Below are positions 34,238 to 43,740 of a DNA stretch of 59,048 bases, in pieces. Position 1 is the first letter of the stretch; each line of letters begins with the position of its first letter. This DNA comes from an uncultured Chloracidobacterium sp. (GTDB lineage Bacteria > Acidobacteriota > Blastocatellia > Pyrinomonadales > Pyrinomonadaceae). The notes under the pieces are model-generated. The model did not search any database, was not told the origin of the DNA, and worked only from the letters and a program-made list of their open reading frames with translations. The translations under genes were made by a program, and so were the position numbers. The stretch spans positions 1 through 59,048 of the forward strand of contig CALDGX010000065.1 in the NCBI GenBank assembly GCA_937941715.1, in the 5' to 3' direction.

Positions 34238-37200
34238 TTTTCATCCTGCCTGATGACCAGCAACAGCCCCTTATTCTTCGCAATGCGGATCTTATCATCC
34301 GCCTTGAGAACGGCCGCAGATTGAAATCCGGCGACCTCAGGAGCGGTGATCGTCGCCATTGCCGGGTCTATACCGAGGGCACGCCAATCGATCTCAAGTT
34401 GGACATCGGCGTCATTCTCAGCCCAGCTTGCGATCGAGACCAATGCCGCACCCTTTTTCCAATATACGGTGGTGAGCACCTTTGGGTCGTTGGTACGAAC
34501 CATACAGTTCGGTGACCAGTAACCGTACATTTGCGTTCCTTTCATTCCGAAATCGTCCCAGACCTTCCATATCGGCCGCGGATCGGCGTTGTCCGACCAC
34601 GGCATGCGGTTGGTCATGCCGTATATCATCCCGCGCCACGGGTTGCCGCCCTTTTCGAGCATTTCGCCCATCAGGCCGAAAGGAATTCCTGAGACCTCGG
34701 TCAGGAAAAAGTCGGGCGAATTATTCTCGTAGTCGAAATACTCGCCAAACCAAAGCCGGTTCAGATACGGGAAATGCTCCATGTAGAGCATCGCCGAGTT
34801 GTTGAAACCATCGTTCTTGTTAAACTGATTCGCCGAATGCAGGTCGACGATACCGGGATGCCCGCCCGCGGTCAGCACGCGTTTGACGCGTTTCATAGTG
34901 ACGCGGTCAAATGCGACGTCGTCGAGATATATGCCGTCGATTCCGACATTTTGCGTCAGCCAGTTCATGCCCTCGACATAGTAGTTGTGCCAGCGGCTGA
35001 CACCGCTGTTGACGATCGCCGCGTCCTTCAGCTCAGGAACGAACCACGCCGCGATATAATCGTCGCCGACGTGCTCCTGCAGCCACGAAAATCCGCCGCC
35101 CTTGCCGCCAGAGAATATTTCGTGACCCAGGCTCCGCAGTGCCGGCAACTCGTACGCCCGGTTCGACAGCTCACGGACCGTGTTATAGATCTTGACCCTG
35201 AGCCCCTTCTGATGGGCCTCGTCGATGTACGCCTTCATCTCCTTGTGTGCGATAAACGGATAATTGATATAGGGATTTATCGCGTTGGCGTGATGGATAT
35301 TGACGACCGTCGCACCCGTCTTTTTGATCTCATCGACCGGCGTGTATTTGTGATAGAAGCGGTTTGCCCATTGCCAGTCAGTGTCGATGACGTGAAACGG
35401 CGTGATCAAAAGGTTGAAGTTGTAATACAGCACGTCGCCCTTTTGCATAGTCCGCGGCCCGCTGTAGGCCGTGACGGCCGTCGCCGTTTCCGAACTGCCG
35501 TCAATATTAATGCCGCCGTTTCCGCCGTTGCCCCACGACGATGGCAGCAATAGCGGTTTTTGCAGATAAAAGTTCGTGTTCAGCGGCCTGACGTATTTTT
35601 CATCACGCAGCGAGAACTGCATTCCCGCGTTGACCCCGCCGAGCCACGCACCGTCCTGATTCCTGGTCGCGACGTCCCATTTCCATTTCAGAAAAGGCGG
35701 CGTCGCACGGCCCTTTTCGCCAAGGCCCATCATATACTTGGCGGCGTTTTTCGAATACGGGATATCGAGGCTGATGTCTTTGATGCTCACGTCCTCGAGT
35801 GCCGTGACCTTGACGGTGTACTCCACAAAGCCGTCAAACTCCATCGCCCCTTCGATGTCCGCCTGCACATTAGCGTATTTGGTCGAGGCTCGCCATTTGA
35901 CCGTTCCGGGCGACTTTTGCGTAAAGACGACGCCCTTCGGCATCGGGACAAACGCCGCTCCGTCCGCACCGGTGACCGACAGCGACATCGGCCGCACGAG
36001 CACCTGATTGTAGCCGGACATCGAGGTCATTTCGGGGCTGAATCGGGTGGCGATCGAACCGGGCAGACCGTCGTTGCTGAGACTCATGCTGCGGCCGAGA
36101 ATACTGATGACGTTACCCTTGACCTCGATCGGCGTGTACGGCGGGATCACCGTGTTCGCCTGGGCCAACGTCGAGTTGAGCCATTTCAGCCGGGTCATTT
36201 TCTCCGGTTCGTTCGCCCCGCCGGCGGCCGCGATCTCATTGCTGACGTTGAATGTCAATTCGACCGTTTGCTCCGCCGCACCGCCGGCCGAGATCCTTGC
36301 CGTGCCCTTATAAGTGCCGGGTCGGGCAGCGACCGGAACGTCAACGCCGCACCAGATCGCCTGGACCTTGCCCTTGGGCACCGAGACCGTCTTGGTGAAA
36401 GGTTTCGCGTCGTAACCGACACCGTCGGTGTTTATGCAGGTGGCGGCAGCGGCCGGCAGTACCGCGCCGTTCGGTGCCTTCATGTCCGTAAATTTGACCG
36501 CGACGTTCTCTGCGGCCTTTATCGCGTAAACGCCGAACTGAAACGCGTAAAACTCACCGCGGCGGGCATTGCCCGAAAATTTCGCTTGTGGGCCGCTTTC
36601 GATCCATCGCTGCGGCAGGTCGTTCGTCATCCGGATCGGGAACATTCGGTCTTCGGGAAAGACCAAAAAGTCCTTTGTCCCGTTCGCCTTTACCAAAGCG
36701 TCCGTTTCCGCGGCCGTCGCTATGACCTCCATCGGATAGAACGAATTAAATGCGTCGATCGACTGGATCTCAATGACCTTGGCAAACGCGACCTCGGTGC
36801 CGACCAATACTGAATGTTCGCCGGAACCGTCCGCCGGTTTTGGGTAAAAATCCTTGGGATAATTGGCACTGCCCGATTTTGCGTACGGCAGATAATAAAC
36901 GTAATAGATCCCCGGTCCGGCCATCGGCTCGAAGTAAACTTCGCCGTATTCGCGATTTATCGTCCCGAATGAAACGGTCGTCACGCGTCGACCGCCCGCG
37001 GTAGTGACAATTATCGACTTATCGGCAGGACTGACGTCGCGTCGGCGCCAGTCGATACGGGCAAAGGCGGTCTTGTCGGCGTTCTCCACATTTATGACCG
37101 CCCGAATGTTGCCGAACATATCGGCGTTCCATGGTGCAGGAGCAACGGTGAACTTTACTGATTGTGCCGGGACAGCAGCCGTAAATGCCGACAATGCCGA

Positions 37201-37239
37201 GACGATCACTAAAAAGAAAGCGATCGATATGTGCTTCAT
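34234..37239 (-). CDS. Large secreted glycoside-hydrolase-like protein
   Basis: A 1001-residue exported protein: signal peptide SIAFFLVIVSALSAFTAAVPAQ, several beta-sandwich-like regions in the first 600 residues, then a TIM-barrel-like half. The barrel has NIHHANAINPYINYPFIAH, KGLRVKIYNTVRELS, GIDGIYLDDVAFDRVTM (acidic pair near residue 769), YMEHFPYLNRLWFGEYFDY and GMTNRMPWSDNADPRPIW. The overall pattern resembles GH123/DUF6067-type hydrolases; this is pattern recognition, and the substrate is unknown. A C-terminal beta domain follows. Its ATG overlaps the KMO stop (TAATG) and its stop overlaps the cyclase start (ATGA), so it is translationally coupled on both sides to kynurenine enzymes, which is unexpected. 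Confidence 0.8.
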   Translation of the reverse strand: MKHISIAFFLVIVSALSAFTAAVPAQSVKFTVAPAPWNADMFGNIRAVINVENADKTAFARIDWRRRDVSPADKSIIVTTAGGRRVTTVSFGTINREYGEVYFEPMAGPGIYYVYYLPYAKSGSANYPKDFYPKPADGSGEHSVLVGTEVAFAKVIEIQSIDAFNSFYPMEVIATAAETDALVKANGTKDFLVFPEDRMFPIRMTNDLPQRWIESGPQAKFSGNARRGEFYAFQFGVYAIKAAENVAVKFTDMKAPNGAVLPAAAATCINTDGVGYDAKPFTKTVSVPKGKVQAIWCGVDVPVAARPGTYKGTARISAGGAAEQTVELTFNVSNEIAAAGGANEPEKMTRLKWLNSTLAQANTVIPPYTPIEVKGNVISILGRSMSLSNDGLPGSIATRFSPEMTSMSGYNQVLVRPMSLSVTGADGAAFVPMPKGVVFTQKSPGTVKWRASTKYANVQADIEGAMEFDGFVEYTVKVTALEDVSIKDISLDIPYSKNAAKYMMGLGEKGRATPPFLKWKWDVATRNQDGAWLGGVNAGMQFSLRDEKYVRPLNTNFYLQKPLLLPSSWGNGGNGGINIDGSSETATAVTAYSGPRTMQKGDVLYYNFNLLITPFHVIDTDWQWANRFYHKYTPVDEIKKTGATVVNIHHANAINPYINYPFIAHKEMKAYIDEAHQKGLRVKIYNTVRELSNRAYELPALRSLGHEIFSGGKGGGFSWLQEHVGDDYIAAWFVPELKDAAIVNSGVSRWHNYYVEGMNWLTQNVGIDGIYLDDVAFDRVTMKRVKRVLTAGGHPGIVDLHSANQFNKNDGFNNSAMLYMEHFPYLNRLWFGEYFDYENNSPDFFLTEVSGIPFGLMGEMLEKGGNPWRGMIYGMTNRMPWSDNADPRPIWKVWDDFGMKGTQMYGYWSPNCMVRTNDPKVLTTVYWKKGAALVSIASWAENDADVQLEIDWRALGIDPAMATITAPEVAGFQSAAVLKADDKIRIAKNKGLLLVIRQDEK

Positions 37240-38588
37240 TAAGAGAGCCTCCTAACCTGCTCGACAGCGGAAGCGAGGTCGATATCAGCGACACTGTCGA
37301 CCTCGGAGCACATCTGCATCAGAAGTCGGTCCTGCGCGTTGCCCTTAGCCTTGGCGACAGAATACGGCAGGTCCTCGCGAAATGTGACCATCGAGTATTT
37401 TGAGAAATAATCGGGATACGTCTGCTCGAGTTTTGTCTCCAGTTCGCGCTTTCGTACAAAGACAGGGTCGGCGACGGCATCACGCATTTCGTAAAAGTTC
37501 TCTTCGGCCATGTCGGCGATGGCGTCGGTGTTTACCTTGCGAAGCCGGCCGTACTCCTCGTAGATCCAATTCCAGTCGATCCGTCCGCCCGCTGACGCAG
37601 GCGGTTCTGACAGGAGACCGTCGAGCACGCGGACATCCTCAAACGAACAATTCATCCCCTGGCCATAGAACGGAACGACCGCGTGGGCCGAATCGCCGAG
37701 AAGCAGTGCGTTGCCGCCCGCGTTCCAGGGCCAGCATTTGAGCGTGCCGAGATTCCCGACCGGATTGGCGAAAAAATCTTCGACGAGCGTCGGCATCAGC
37801 GGAACCGCGTCGGCGAATTCACGGTCAAAGAACTCGTTGACGGTGCTGACGTCGGTCAGTTGTTCAAACGCGATCGCCCCCTTGTGAGCAAGAAACAACG
37901 TACACGTAAAACTGCCGTCAAAGTTTGGCAAGGCGATCATCATAAACTGATGCCGCGGCCAGATATGAAGGGCGTTCTTTTCAAGCTGAAACGTGCCGCC
38001 CGGCCCGGGCGGAATGTGCAGTTCCTTATAGCCGTGATCGAGAAATACGGTGTTCGAGCGAAATCCGTCGATCTGCGACTCCATCGCGAGGCGGACCGCC
38101 GAGCCCGCACCATCGGTCGCGATCACAGTGTCGGCGGACACCGTCTTTCCGCTCGAAAATCTTGCCGCACCGCTTTCACAGTCGAGATCAACACAGCGTT
38201 CGTTGAAGTGAAATGTAACCTCGCCGTACCTGTCGGCTTCGTTCATCAGGGCTATGTTGAGCCCGGCACGCGAGACCGAGTTGATGTATTCGCCCTCGCG
38301 GCCGCTGTATGGCAGTAATTTCGTTTCTCCGGACACGGTATGGATCATACGCCCGTACATCGGCACGGCCTCGGCCAGCATATATTCGTCCATGCCCACC
38401 TCACGAAGCGCCGCGATCCCGCGGTCCGAGAGTGCGAGATTTATCGATCGTCCGGCCTCGACAGGCTCAAGGCGCATATCGCCGCGGGCCTCATACACAT
38501 CGACGGCCATCCCGCGTTTTGCTAGATTGATCGCCAAAAGCGAACCGGCAAGGCCGGCTCCGATAATTACAACTTTTTCGTTACTCAT
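37239..38588 (-). CDS. kmo: Kynurenine 3-monooxygenase (FAD-dependent)
   Basis: Hydroxylates L-kynurenine to 3-hydroxykynurenine with NADPH and O2. The 449 residues show the FAD-binding VVIIGAGLAGSLLAINLAKR, the second FAD motif LLLGDSAHAVVPFYGQGMNC, DGAGSAVR and the KMO-typical NSVSRAGLNIALM and YKELHIPPG. A C-terminal region ends with the membrane-free bacterial form. Residues 327-335 (SEPPASAGG) come from an inserted palindromic repeat, just after the second FAD motif (DVRVLDGLL). Formate dehydrogenase lies 149 bases upstream; the secreted hydrolase overlaps its stop. Kynureninase in the same block makes this assignment strong. Confidence 0.93.
   Translation of the reverse strand: MSNEKVVIIGAGLAGSLLAINLAKRGMAVDVYEARGDMRLEPVEAGRSINLALSDRGIAALREVGMDEYMLAEAVPMYGRMIHTVSGETKLLPYSGREGEYINSVSRAGLNIALMNEADRYGEVTFHFNERCVDLDCESGAARFSSGKTVSADTVIATDGAGSAVRLAMESQIDGFRSNTVFLDHGYKELHIPPGPGGTFQLEKNALHIWPRHQFMMIALPNFDGSFTCTLFLAHKGAIAFEQLTDVSTVNEFFDREFADAVPLMPTLVEDFFANPVGNLGTLKCWPWNAGGNALLLGDSAHAVVPFYGQGMNCSFEDVRVLDGLLSEPPASAGGRIDWNWIYEEYGRLRKVNTDAIADMAEENFYEMRDAVADPVFVRKRELETKLEQTYPDYFSKYSMVTFREDLPYSVAKAKGNAQDRLLMQMCSEVDSVADIDLASAVEQVRRLS
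37585..37612 (-). repeat. Palindromic repeat inserted in frame in the KMO gene
   Basis: CCGCCCGCTGACGCAGGCGG (37585-37604) plus TTCTGACA. On the minus strand CCGCCTGC pairs with GCGGGCGG around loop GTCA (one T-G wobble), an 8-bp stem. It encodes SEPPASAGG in the same frame and on the same strand as the copy in the cyclase gene. Confidence 0.88.
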
Positions 38589-38737
38589 TTATGGGCAATT
38601 ACTTAGTGTGGCGCGTCAAATACGCCACGGGATCCTTTCGCCGCTCACCGATCTCGGCCGTTCCCTTTATCTATAGCATCACTTGAAATGAGCGCAAAAC
38701 ACTCACGCGATCGAAAACGCCGGGAATGCAGCGGTTA

Positions 38738-41410
38738 TTAAGAAAGTTTCTCGATCCGTACCGCCGTGACCTTAAATTCGGGTGCCTGTGTAAAGCGGTC
38801 GCGGGTCGGCCCGGTGGCGTAGTTCAGAAAGACTGCCGGGTCGTGAAATGACGCGAAAAGCTCGCCCGTTTTTACCTTGTTAGTGATCTCGACCGGCAAC
38901 ACTGCCTCGCCGTAATTGCTGCGCAGCCGGACCTCTTCGCCGTTCGCTATCGACAGCCTCTCCGAATCGGCCTTCGACATCTGCAGCAGGTCGGTCGGAC
39001 GCAGTTCGCGGTTCGGCGTTCTCATCGTCATCGTTCCGGCGTTAAACTGCTCGAGCACGCGGCCGGTCGTCAGCATGAAGGGGTATTCGTCCGAAACGAC
39101 CTCTTTCGTCGGCCGGAATTTGATCCGCCGAAGTGCAGCGGAAACGCCGTTTGAAAACGACTCGCCGTGGAGTATTTCGGTTCCCGGGTGATCGATGTCC
39201 GGGCACGGCCACTGGATGCCGGCCTTTTCTATGCGGTCATAGGTAATGCCGTATCCCGGAGGCCAGACGGCGCGTACCTCGTTCCAAACTTCCTCGGCGG
39301 TAGTGAATGCGAAATCGTCAGCGTGTCCCATCGCCGCCGCCAGGTCGCAGATTATTTCCAGATCCGAGCGTGAATTGCCGCGAGGAGTGACCGCGGTCCT
39401 GATCCGCTGAATTCGGCGTTCGCCGTTCATAAATGTTCCGTCTTTTTCAAAGGACGTCGCGGCCGGGAAAAAGACATGGCCGAACTTCTTCGCCGTCTCA
39501 TTCATAAAGAAATCCTGAATGATGACCAGATCCATGTTCGCAAATGCCTTTTCCGTTTCGTGAGCGTTGGCGTTGGACAGGAAAACGTCATAGCCGATGG
39601 TCCAAAGCGCTTTGAGTTTGCCGTCGCGGGCGGCGTCGATCATTTGCAGTTGATTGAGCCCGGCGGCGGTCGGTACCGGTGCTTTCCAGACGCTCTCAAA
39701 CAGTTCCCTGCCCGCGTCGATCGTCACCGATCCGGTCAAAATGCCGGGGTCACAGCCCATGTGGGCCGAACCCTGCACGTTATTCTGCCCCCGCAGCGGG
39801 TTGACGCCCGACCCGGGTTTACCGATATTGCCGGTCAGCAGGGCCAGATTAACTATCGACATCACGCCTTCGGTTCCCTGGTAATGTTCGGTCATTCCGA
39901 GACCGTGCATTGCCATCGACGGCGTATTGGTGGCGTAAATGCGGGCGGCCTTGCGGATCAGTTCGGCGTCCACGCCGCACCGCTCGGCGACGGCCTCGGG
40001 CGAATATTCGGCGACGAACGCCTTAAACTGGTCGTACTCTTCGACCCGTTTTTCGATAAACTCGACATTCACCAGCCCTTCGTCGATGATCGCGTGTGCC
40101 AGCGCGTTGAACATCAGGATATTCGTGCCCGGCCGGAGCTGCAGGTGCACGTCGGCGTACTTTGTCAGTTCGGTCTTTCGCGGATCGATAACGATCAGCT
40201 TCGTGCCGTTCTTCAACACCGCCTGCTTTATGCGGGCACCCGGGATCGGGTGATTTTCGGTCGGGTTTGCACCGCAGAGAATGATCGTCTTCGCTTTTTC
40301 GATATCATCGAACGAGTTTGTCATTGCACCCGTGCCGATCATCATCTTCATCGCGGCAGCGGACGGCGTATGGCAAACGCGGGCACAACAATCGACGTTG
40401 TTCGTTCCGAGAACGACCCGTGTAAATTTTTGCGCGAGATAATTCTCCTCGTTGGTGGCCCTCGCCGAGCCAAGTACAGCGATGCTCTCTTTGCCGTATT
40501 CGCTGTCGATCGCCTTTAATTTGGCGGCGGCGAATGCTATCGCCTCTTCCCACGAAACGACCAGCCAGCCGTCATTCTCGCGTATCATCGGTTCGGTAAC
40601 GCGGTCGTCGGCATCAATGAAATCGAAAGCGTAACGCCCCTTGACGCAAAGGTGGCCGGAGTTTACCGGAGCGTCCATCACCGGCCTGACCTGCACGACC
40701 TTGTCGTCACGGGTGCCGACGCTCATCTCGCAGCCGGTGCCGCAGTACGGGCACGTCGTCCGGGTCCAATCGGTCGGATAGCCGCGTTCGATCACCGATT
40801 TGTCCTCAAGGGCACCGGTCGGGCAAGCGTCCGCGCATGCTCCGCACGACACGCACGTGCTGTCGCCAAATGCTCCGAATGAATCCGGCATCACCTTTGA
40901 TTCTTCGCCGCGGCCAAGCACGTGCCAGACAAACTGCCCCTGAACGTCAGCACAAATGCGGACGCACGCGTAACAGTTGATGCACCGCGACATATCAACG
41001 CTGATGTATGTGTGCGAGGCGTCGGCAACGATCGAGTGATCGCCATGAAAATCATCTGCGGTCAAACCGTATTGCCCGGCCAACGAGTGAAAAGGTTTGT
41101 CGGGAAAGGCTGTGAACGCGTCCGCCGGGTAATTGCCTGCCAACATCCGCAAATTCCACTTACGGGCATCCTCGATCGGGGCGCTGTGGGTCTCGACCTG
41201 CATTCCATCGGCAAGAGCGGTCGTGCACGACACGGTCTCATGGGCACGGCCCTTGATCTCGACCAGGCACATCCGGCAGGCACCCACGGGCTTGAGCCGG
41301 TCGTCGTTGCAGAGTGTCGGTATCTCAAACCCAAGCGACCTGGCCGCCGCGAGGATCGTGATGCCTTCGTCAAAAGCCGCTTCTATCCCGTTGATCGTTG
41401 CACGGATCAT
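38738..41410 (-). CDS. Molybdenum formate dehydrogenase, alpha subunit (Cys-type)
   Basis: An 890-residue molybdopterin oxidoreductase that should oxidise formate to CO2. An N-terminal plant-type 2Fe-2S domain (Cys34, Cys45, Cys48, Cys62) and a ferredoxin-like domain with CINCYACVRIC (143-153) and CVSCGACADAC (186-196) precede the catalytic part. The catalytic 4Fe-4S ligands are CPYCGTGC (220-227) and Cys255 (GHLCVKGRY). The active site is CARVCHTPSAA with Cys346-His347, the Sec/Cys-His pair of formate dehydrogenases, in its cysteine form. The domain order matches NAD-linked FDH alpha subunits, but no NuoE/F-like partners are adjacent. Neighbouring mobA and formate-producing cyclase fit the call. 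Start ATG 41410. Confidence 0.9.
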   Translation of the reverse strand: MIRATINGIEAAFDEGITILAAARSLGFEIPTLCNDDRLKPVGACRMCLVEIKGRAHETVSCTTALADGMQVETHSAPIEDARKWNLRMLAGNYPADAFTAFPDKPFHSLAGQYGLTADDFHGDHSIVADASHTYISVDMSRCINCYACVRICADVQGQFVWHVLGRGEESKVMPDSFGAFGDSTCVSCGACADACPTGALEDKSVIERGYPTDWTRTTCPYCGTGCEMSVGTRDDKVVQVRPVMDAPVNSGHLCVKGRYAFDFIDADDRVTEPMIRENDGWLVVSWEEAIAFAAAKLKAIDSEYGKESIAVLGSARATNEENYLAQKFTRVVLGTNNVDCCARVCHTPSAAAMKMMIGTGAMTNSFDDIEKAKTIILCGANPTENHPIPGARIKQAVLKNGTKLIVIDPRKTELTKYADVHLQLRPGTNILMFNALAHAIIDEGLVNVEFIEKRVEEYDQFKAFVAEYSPEAVAERCGVDAELIRKAARIYATNTPSMAMHGLGMTEHYQGTEGVMSIVNLALLTGNIGKPGSGVNPLRGQNNVQGSAHMGCDPGILTGSVTIDAGRELFESVWKAPVPTAAGLNQLQMIDAARDGKLKALWTIGYDVFLSNANAHETEKAFANMDLVIIQDFFMNETAKKFGHVFFPAATSFEKDGTFMNGERRIQRIRTAVTPRGNSRSDLEIICDLAAAMGHADDFAFTTAEEVWNEVRAVWPPGYGITYDRIEKAGIQWPCPDIDHPGTEILHGESFSNGVSAALRRIKFRPTKEVVSDEYPFMLTTGRVLEQFNAGTMTMRTPNRELRPTDLLQMSKADSERLSIANGEEVRLRSNYGEAVLPVEITNKVKTGELFASFHDPAVFLNYATGPTRDRFTQAPEFKVTAVRIEKLS

Positions 41411-41452
41411 AAACTATTCCTTTTTAACCGCCTCAGATCCGCGAACGGCCGG

Positions 41453-42718
41453 TCATTTCAGCACCGAGCCCAGGATCTGGACGAACTTTTGAATATCGCC
41501 GAAGCTGTTGTAAAGCGGGACCGGAGCGACCCTGATCACATCCGGTTCACGCCAATCCGCCACTACACCCCGTTCTGAGATCGCCGCAAACAGGCTCTTA
41601 TCGGCGTTCTTGACGCGAATTGACAACTGACAGCCCCGCTGTCTCGGATCGGTCGGCGTGATCACCGATATCCGGTCGTCGTCGATCGCGGCAAGCATCT
41701 GTTCGAGATATGCCGTCAGCCTGACTGACCGCTCACGCAATGCTGACATTCCCGCCTCGGCAAAAATTTCAAGTGACGCACGCAATGACGCCATCTGTAG
41801 GATCGGCGGATTTGATATCTGCCAACCCTCGGCACCGGCGATTGGGATGAACTTCGGCCCCATCAGGAACCGCGTCGCCTTATCATGCCCCCACCAACCG
41901 GCCAATCGAGGTATATCAGGGCAATCTGCGTGCCGTTCGTGCACAAACGCCCCTCCGACCGCACCCGGGCCGCCGTTAAGATATTTGTACGAACACCAGA
42001 CGGCAAGATCTACGCCCCAATCATGGAGTTTCAGTTCGAGATTGCCCGCCGCGTGGGCAAGGTCAAAGCCGACGACCGCCCCGACAGCGTGTCCCGCCGC
42101 GGTAATTTCCCGCATTTCAAATGCCTGTCCTGTGTAATAATTCACACCGCCGAAAAGGACCATGGCCAACGACGGCCCCTCGCGCTCGATCGCCGCGATT
42201 ATGTCTTCGGTCCGAAGCGTCGCCTCACCATCGCGCGGTTCAAGTTCGATAAGATCCGACGCCGGATCGAGCCCGTGAAGCTTGATCTGTGCCTCGATCG
42301 CGTACCGGTCAGAGGGGAATGCCCCTTTTTCGATCATTACCTTTCGGCGTTCGCCGGACGGCCGATAAAACGATATCAGGAGCAAATGGAGATTAACGGT
42401 CAACGAGTTCATGACGACCGTTTCGATCGGTTTGGCTCCGACCACATCGGCCATCTGGCCGGTCAGGAATTCGTGGTACGGCATCCATGGATGCTTGGCC
42501 CGGGCATGCCCTTCGACCCCGAGCGTTTCCCAGTCCCGCAATTCCTGTTCGATGTACCCGCGAACCCGACGCGGCTGCAGTCCCAGCGAATTTCCGGTAA
42601 AGTAAACAACTTCCTCGCCCGATTCTCGTCTGGGAATGTGAAATTGATCCCTGAATCTTGTCAGCGGGTCGGCGGCGTCAAGTGCGGCGGCGTCTGCGGG
42701 GTTTGTCATTTCTGTCAT
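41453..42718 (-). CDS. kynU: Kynureninase
   Basis: PLP enzyme cleaving kynurenine or 3-hydroxykynurenine to anthranilate or 3-hydroxyanthranilate plus alanine. The 421 residues show YFTGNSLGLQPRRV, HPWMPYHEFL, VMNSLTVNLHLLL, EKGAFPSDRYAI, VGFDLAHAAGN (PLP Asp218) and the Schiff-base lysine in VWCSYKYLNGGPG (Lys244), then GWWGHDKATRF and SNPPILQMASL. All are kynureninase signatures. It lies 42 bases upstream of formate dehydrogenase. With KMO present, 3-hydroxykynurenine is the likely substrate. Confidence 0.97.
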   Translation of the reverse strand: MTEMTNPADAAALDAADPLTRFRDQFHIPRRESGEEVVYFTGNSLGLQPRRVRGYIEQELRDWETLGVEGHARAKHPWMPYHEFLTGQMADVVGAKPIETVVMNSLTVNLHLLLISFYRPSGERRKVMIEKGAFPSDRYAIEAQIKLHGLDPASDLIELEPRDGEATLRTEDIIAAIEREGPSLAMVLFGGVNYYTGQAFEMREITAAGHAVGAVVGFDLAHAAGNLELKLHDWGVDLAVWCSYKYLNGGPGAVGGAFVHERHADCPDIPRLAGWWGHDKATRFLMGPKFIPIAGAEGWQISNPPILQMASLRASLEIFAEAGMSALRERSVRLTAYLEQMLAAIDDDRISVITPTDPRQRGCQLSIRVKNADKSLFAAISERGVVADWREPDVIRVAPVPLYNSFGDIQKFVQILGSVLK

Positions 42719-42792
42719 ATTTACAACTCTGTCGAATTTAATCGAATCGCCGAAGATTGAAAAGTGCTCGGCTGATCCGGCCTTATCCCGGG

Positions 42793-43740
42793 CTATTTTA
42801 CGAATCCTGTGATCTCGTTCAAAACCCGCTCAGGCATCTCCTCCTGCGGCACGTGCCCGCATTTATCGAATACGACCAGCTTCGAACCGGTAATCAGTTC
42901 ATTCAGCTTTCGGCCCGCCTCGAGCGGTATCAGTTCGTCCTCGGCACCCCAGATTATCAGCGTCGGGGCCTTGATCAACGGTATCTTGTCTTCCACCGGG
43001 AAAAGCTCGAACTGGGCACGGGCACGCGTGGCGGACAGTTGCCCGCCCAGTGTTCTGAGTGGCTGATAATAGGCACTGACCCGTTCGTCGGTGATCTTTG
43101 AGTCATCATAAAAGCTCTTTTCCAGGCCGGCACGGACCAATCTGTCCGACGTCAACGCCAAAGCCGTGAGCAGTCGGCCGACGACCGGCAATTGCAGATA
43201 CCACGGCGCAAGGCTGGTCCGCCCTTGCACTTTGACGCCGGCACTGTCGATCAGGACGAGTCCCAGGACCTTCTCGGGATGATCCGCGGCAACATTCAGG
43301 GCCGTCTCGCCGCCCATCGAATTACCGACCAGCCAGGCTCGCTCGATGTTCAATTTATCCAATAGACGGGCTACGACCTCGCCCTGAGCACGCCGCGAAT
43401 AGTCGCCGTCAGGTTTGTCGGAAAACCCGAATCCCTTGAGATCCACGGCGATCACACGGTATTGTTTCGCGAGTTCGGCAAACTGGTCTCTCCACGTGTA
43501 TGTTGACGACGTATAACCGTGGATCAACACCAGCGGCGTGCCCTCACCCTTTTCCAAATAATGGATGCGCAGGCCGTCGAGGTCAGCGAACTTGCTGAAT
43601 TGCGAGTGCGGCACCGATGACTTCAGATCGTCGAAAACAACATCGGCCGGCCGCGAGAACCAAAATACCGCCAAGGCAGCGACGGCCGCCAGGATCACGA
43701 CAAAGCAGATCTTCAGTACTTTTTTGAACATATTGGTCAC
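42793..43740 (-). CDS. Membrane-anchored alpha/beta hydrolase
   Basis: A 315-residue alpha/beta-hydrolase-fold protein with an N-terminal transmembrane anchor (ICFVVILAAVAALAVFWF). The oxyanion region is LVLIHGYTSSTYTW, the nucleophile elbow GNSMGGE, the acid in IIWGAEDELIP and the His in DKCGHVPQEE, so the catalytic triad is complete. The GTG at 43740 overlaps the mobA stop (TAGTG); an ATG at 43731 is the alternative. It lies 74 bases upstream of kynureninase. Some alpha/beta hydrolases act as kynurenine formamidases, so a role in this pathway is possible, but the motif set does not specify it. Confidence 0.88.
   Translation of the reverse strand: MTNMFKKVLKICFVVILAAVAALAVFWFSRPADVVFDDLKSSVPHSQFSKFADLDGLRIHYLEKGEGTPLVLIHGYTSSTYTWRDQFAELAKQYRVIAVDLKGFGFSDKPDGDYSRRAQGEVVARLLDKLNIERAWLVGNSMGGETALNVAADHPEKVLGLVLIDSAGVKVQGRTSLAPWYLQLPVVGRLLTALALTSDRLVRAGLEKSFYDDSKITDERVSAYYQPLRTLGGQLSATRARAQFELFPVEDKIPLIKAPTLIIWGAEDELIPLEAGRKLNELITGSKLVVFDKCGHVPQEEMPERVLNEITGFVK

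Noticed and set aside
34774..36813. Long plus-strand frames (259 and 417 aa) opposite the secreted hydrolase
   Set aside because: Rich in Arg, His, Asp and Val in a shadow pattern; the minus strand has a signal peptide and coherent domains over the full length.
39476..40519. 347-aa plus-strand frame opposite formate dehydrogenase
   Set aside because: Antisense shadow; the minus strand has all iron-sulfur and molybdenum-site motifs.
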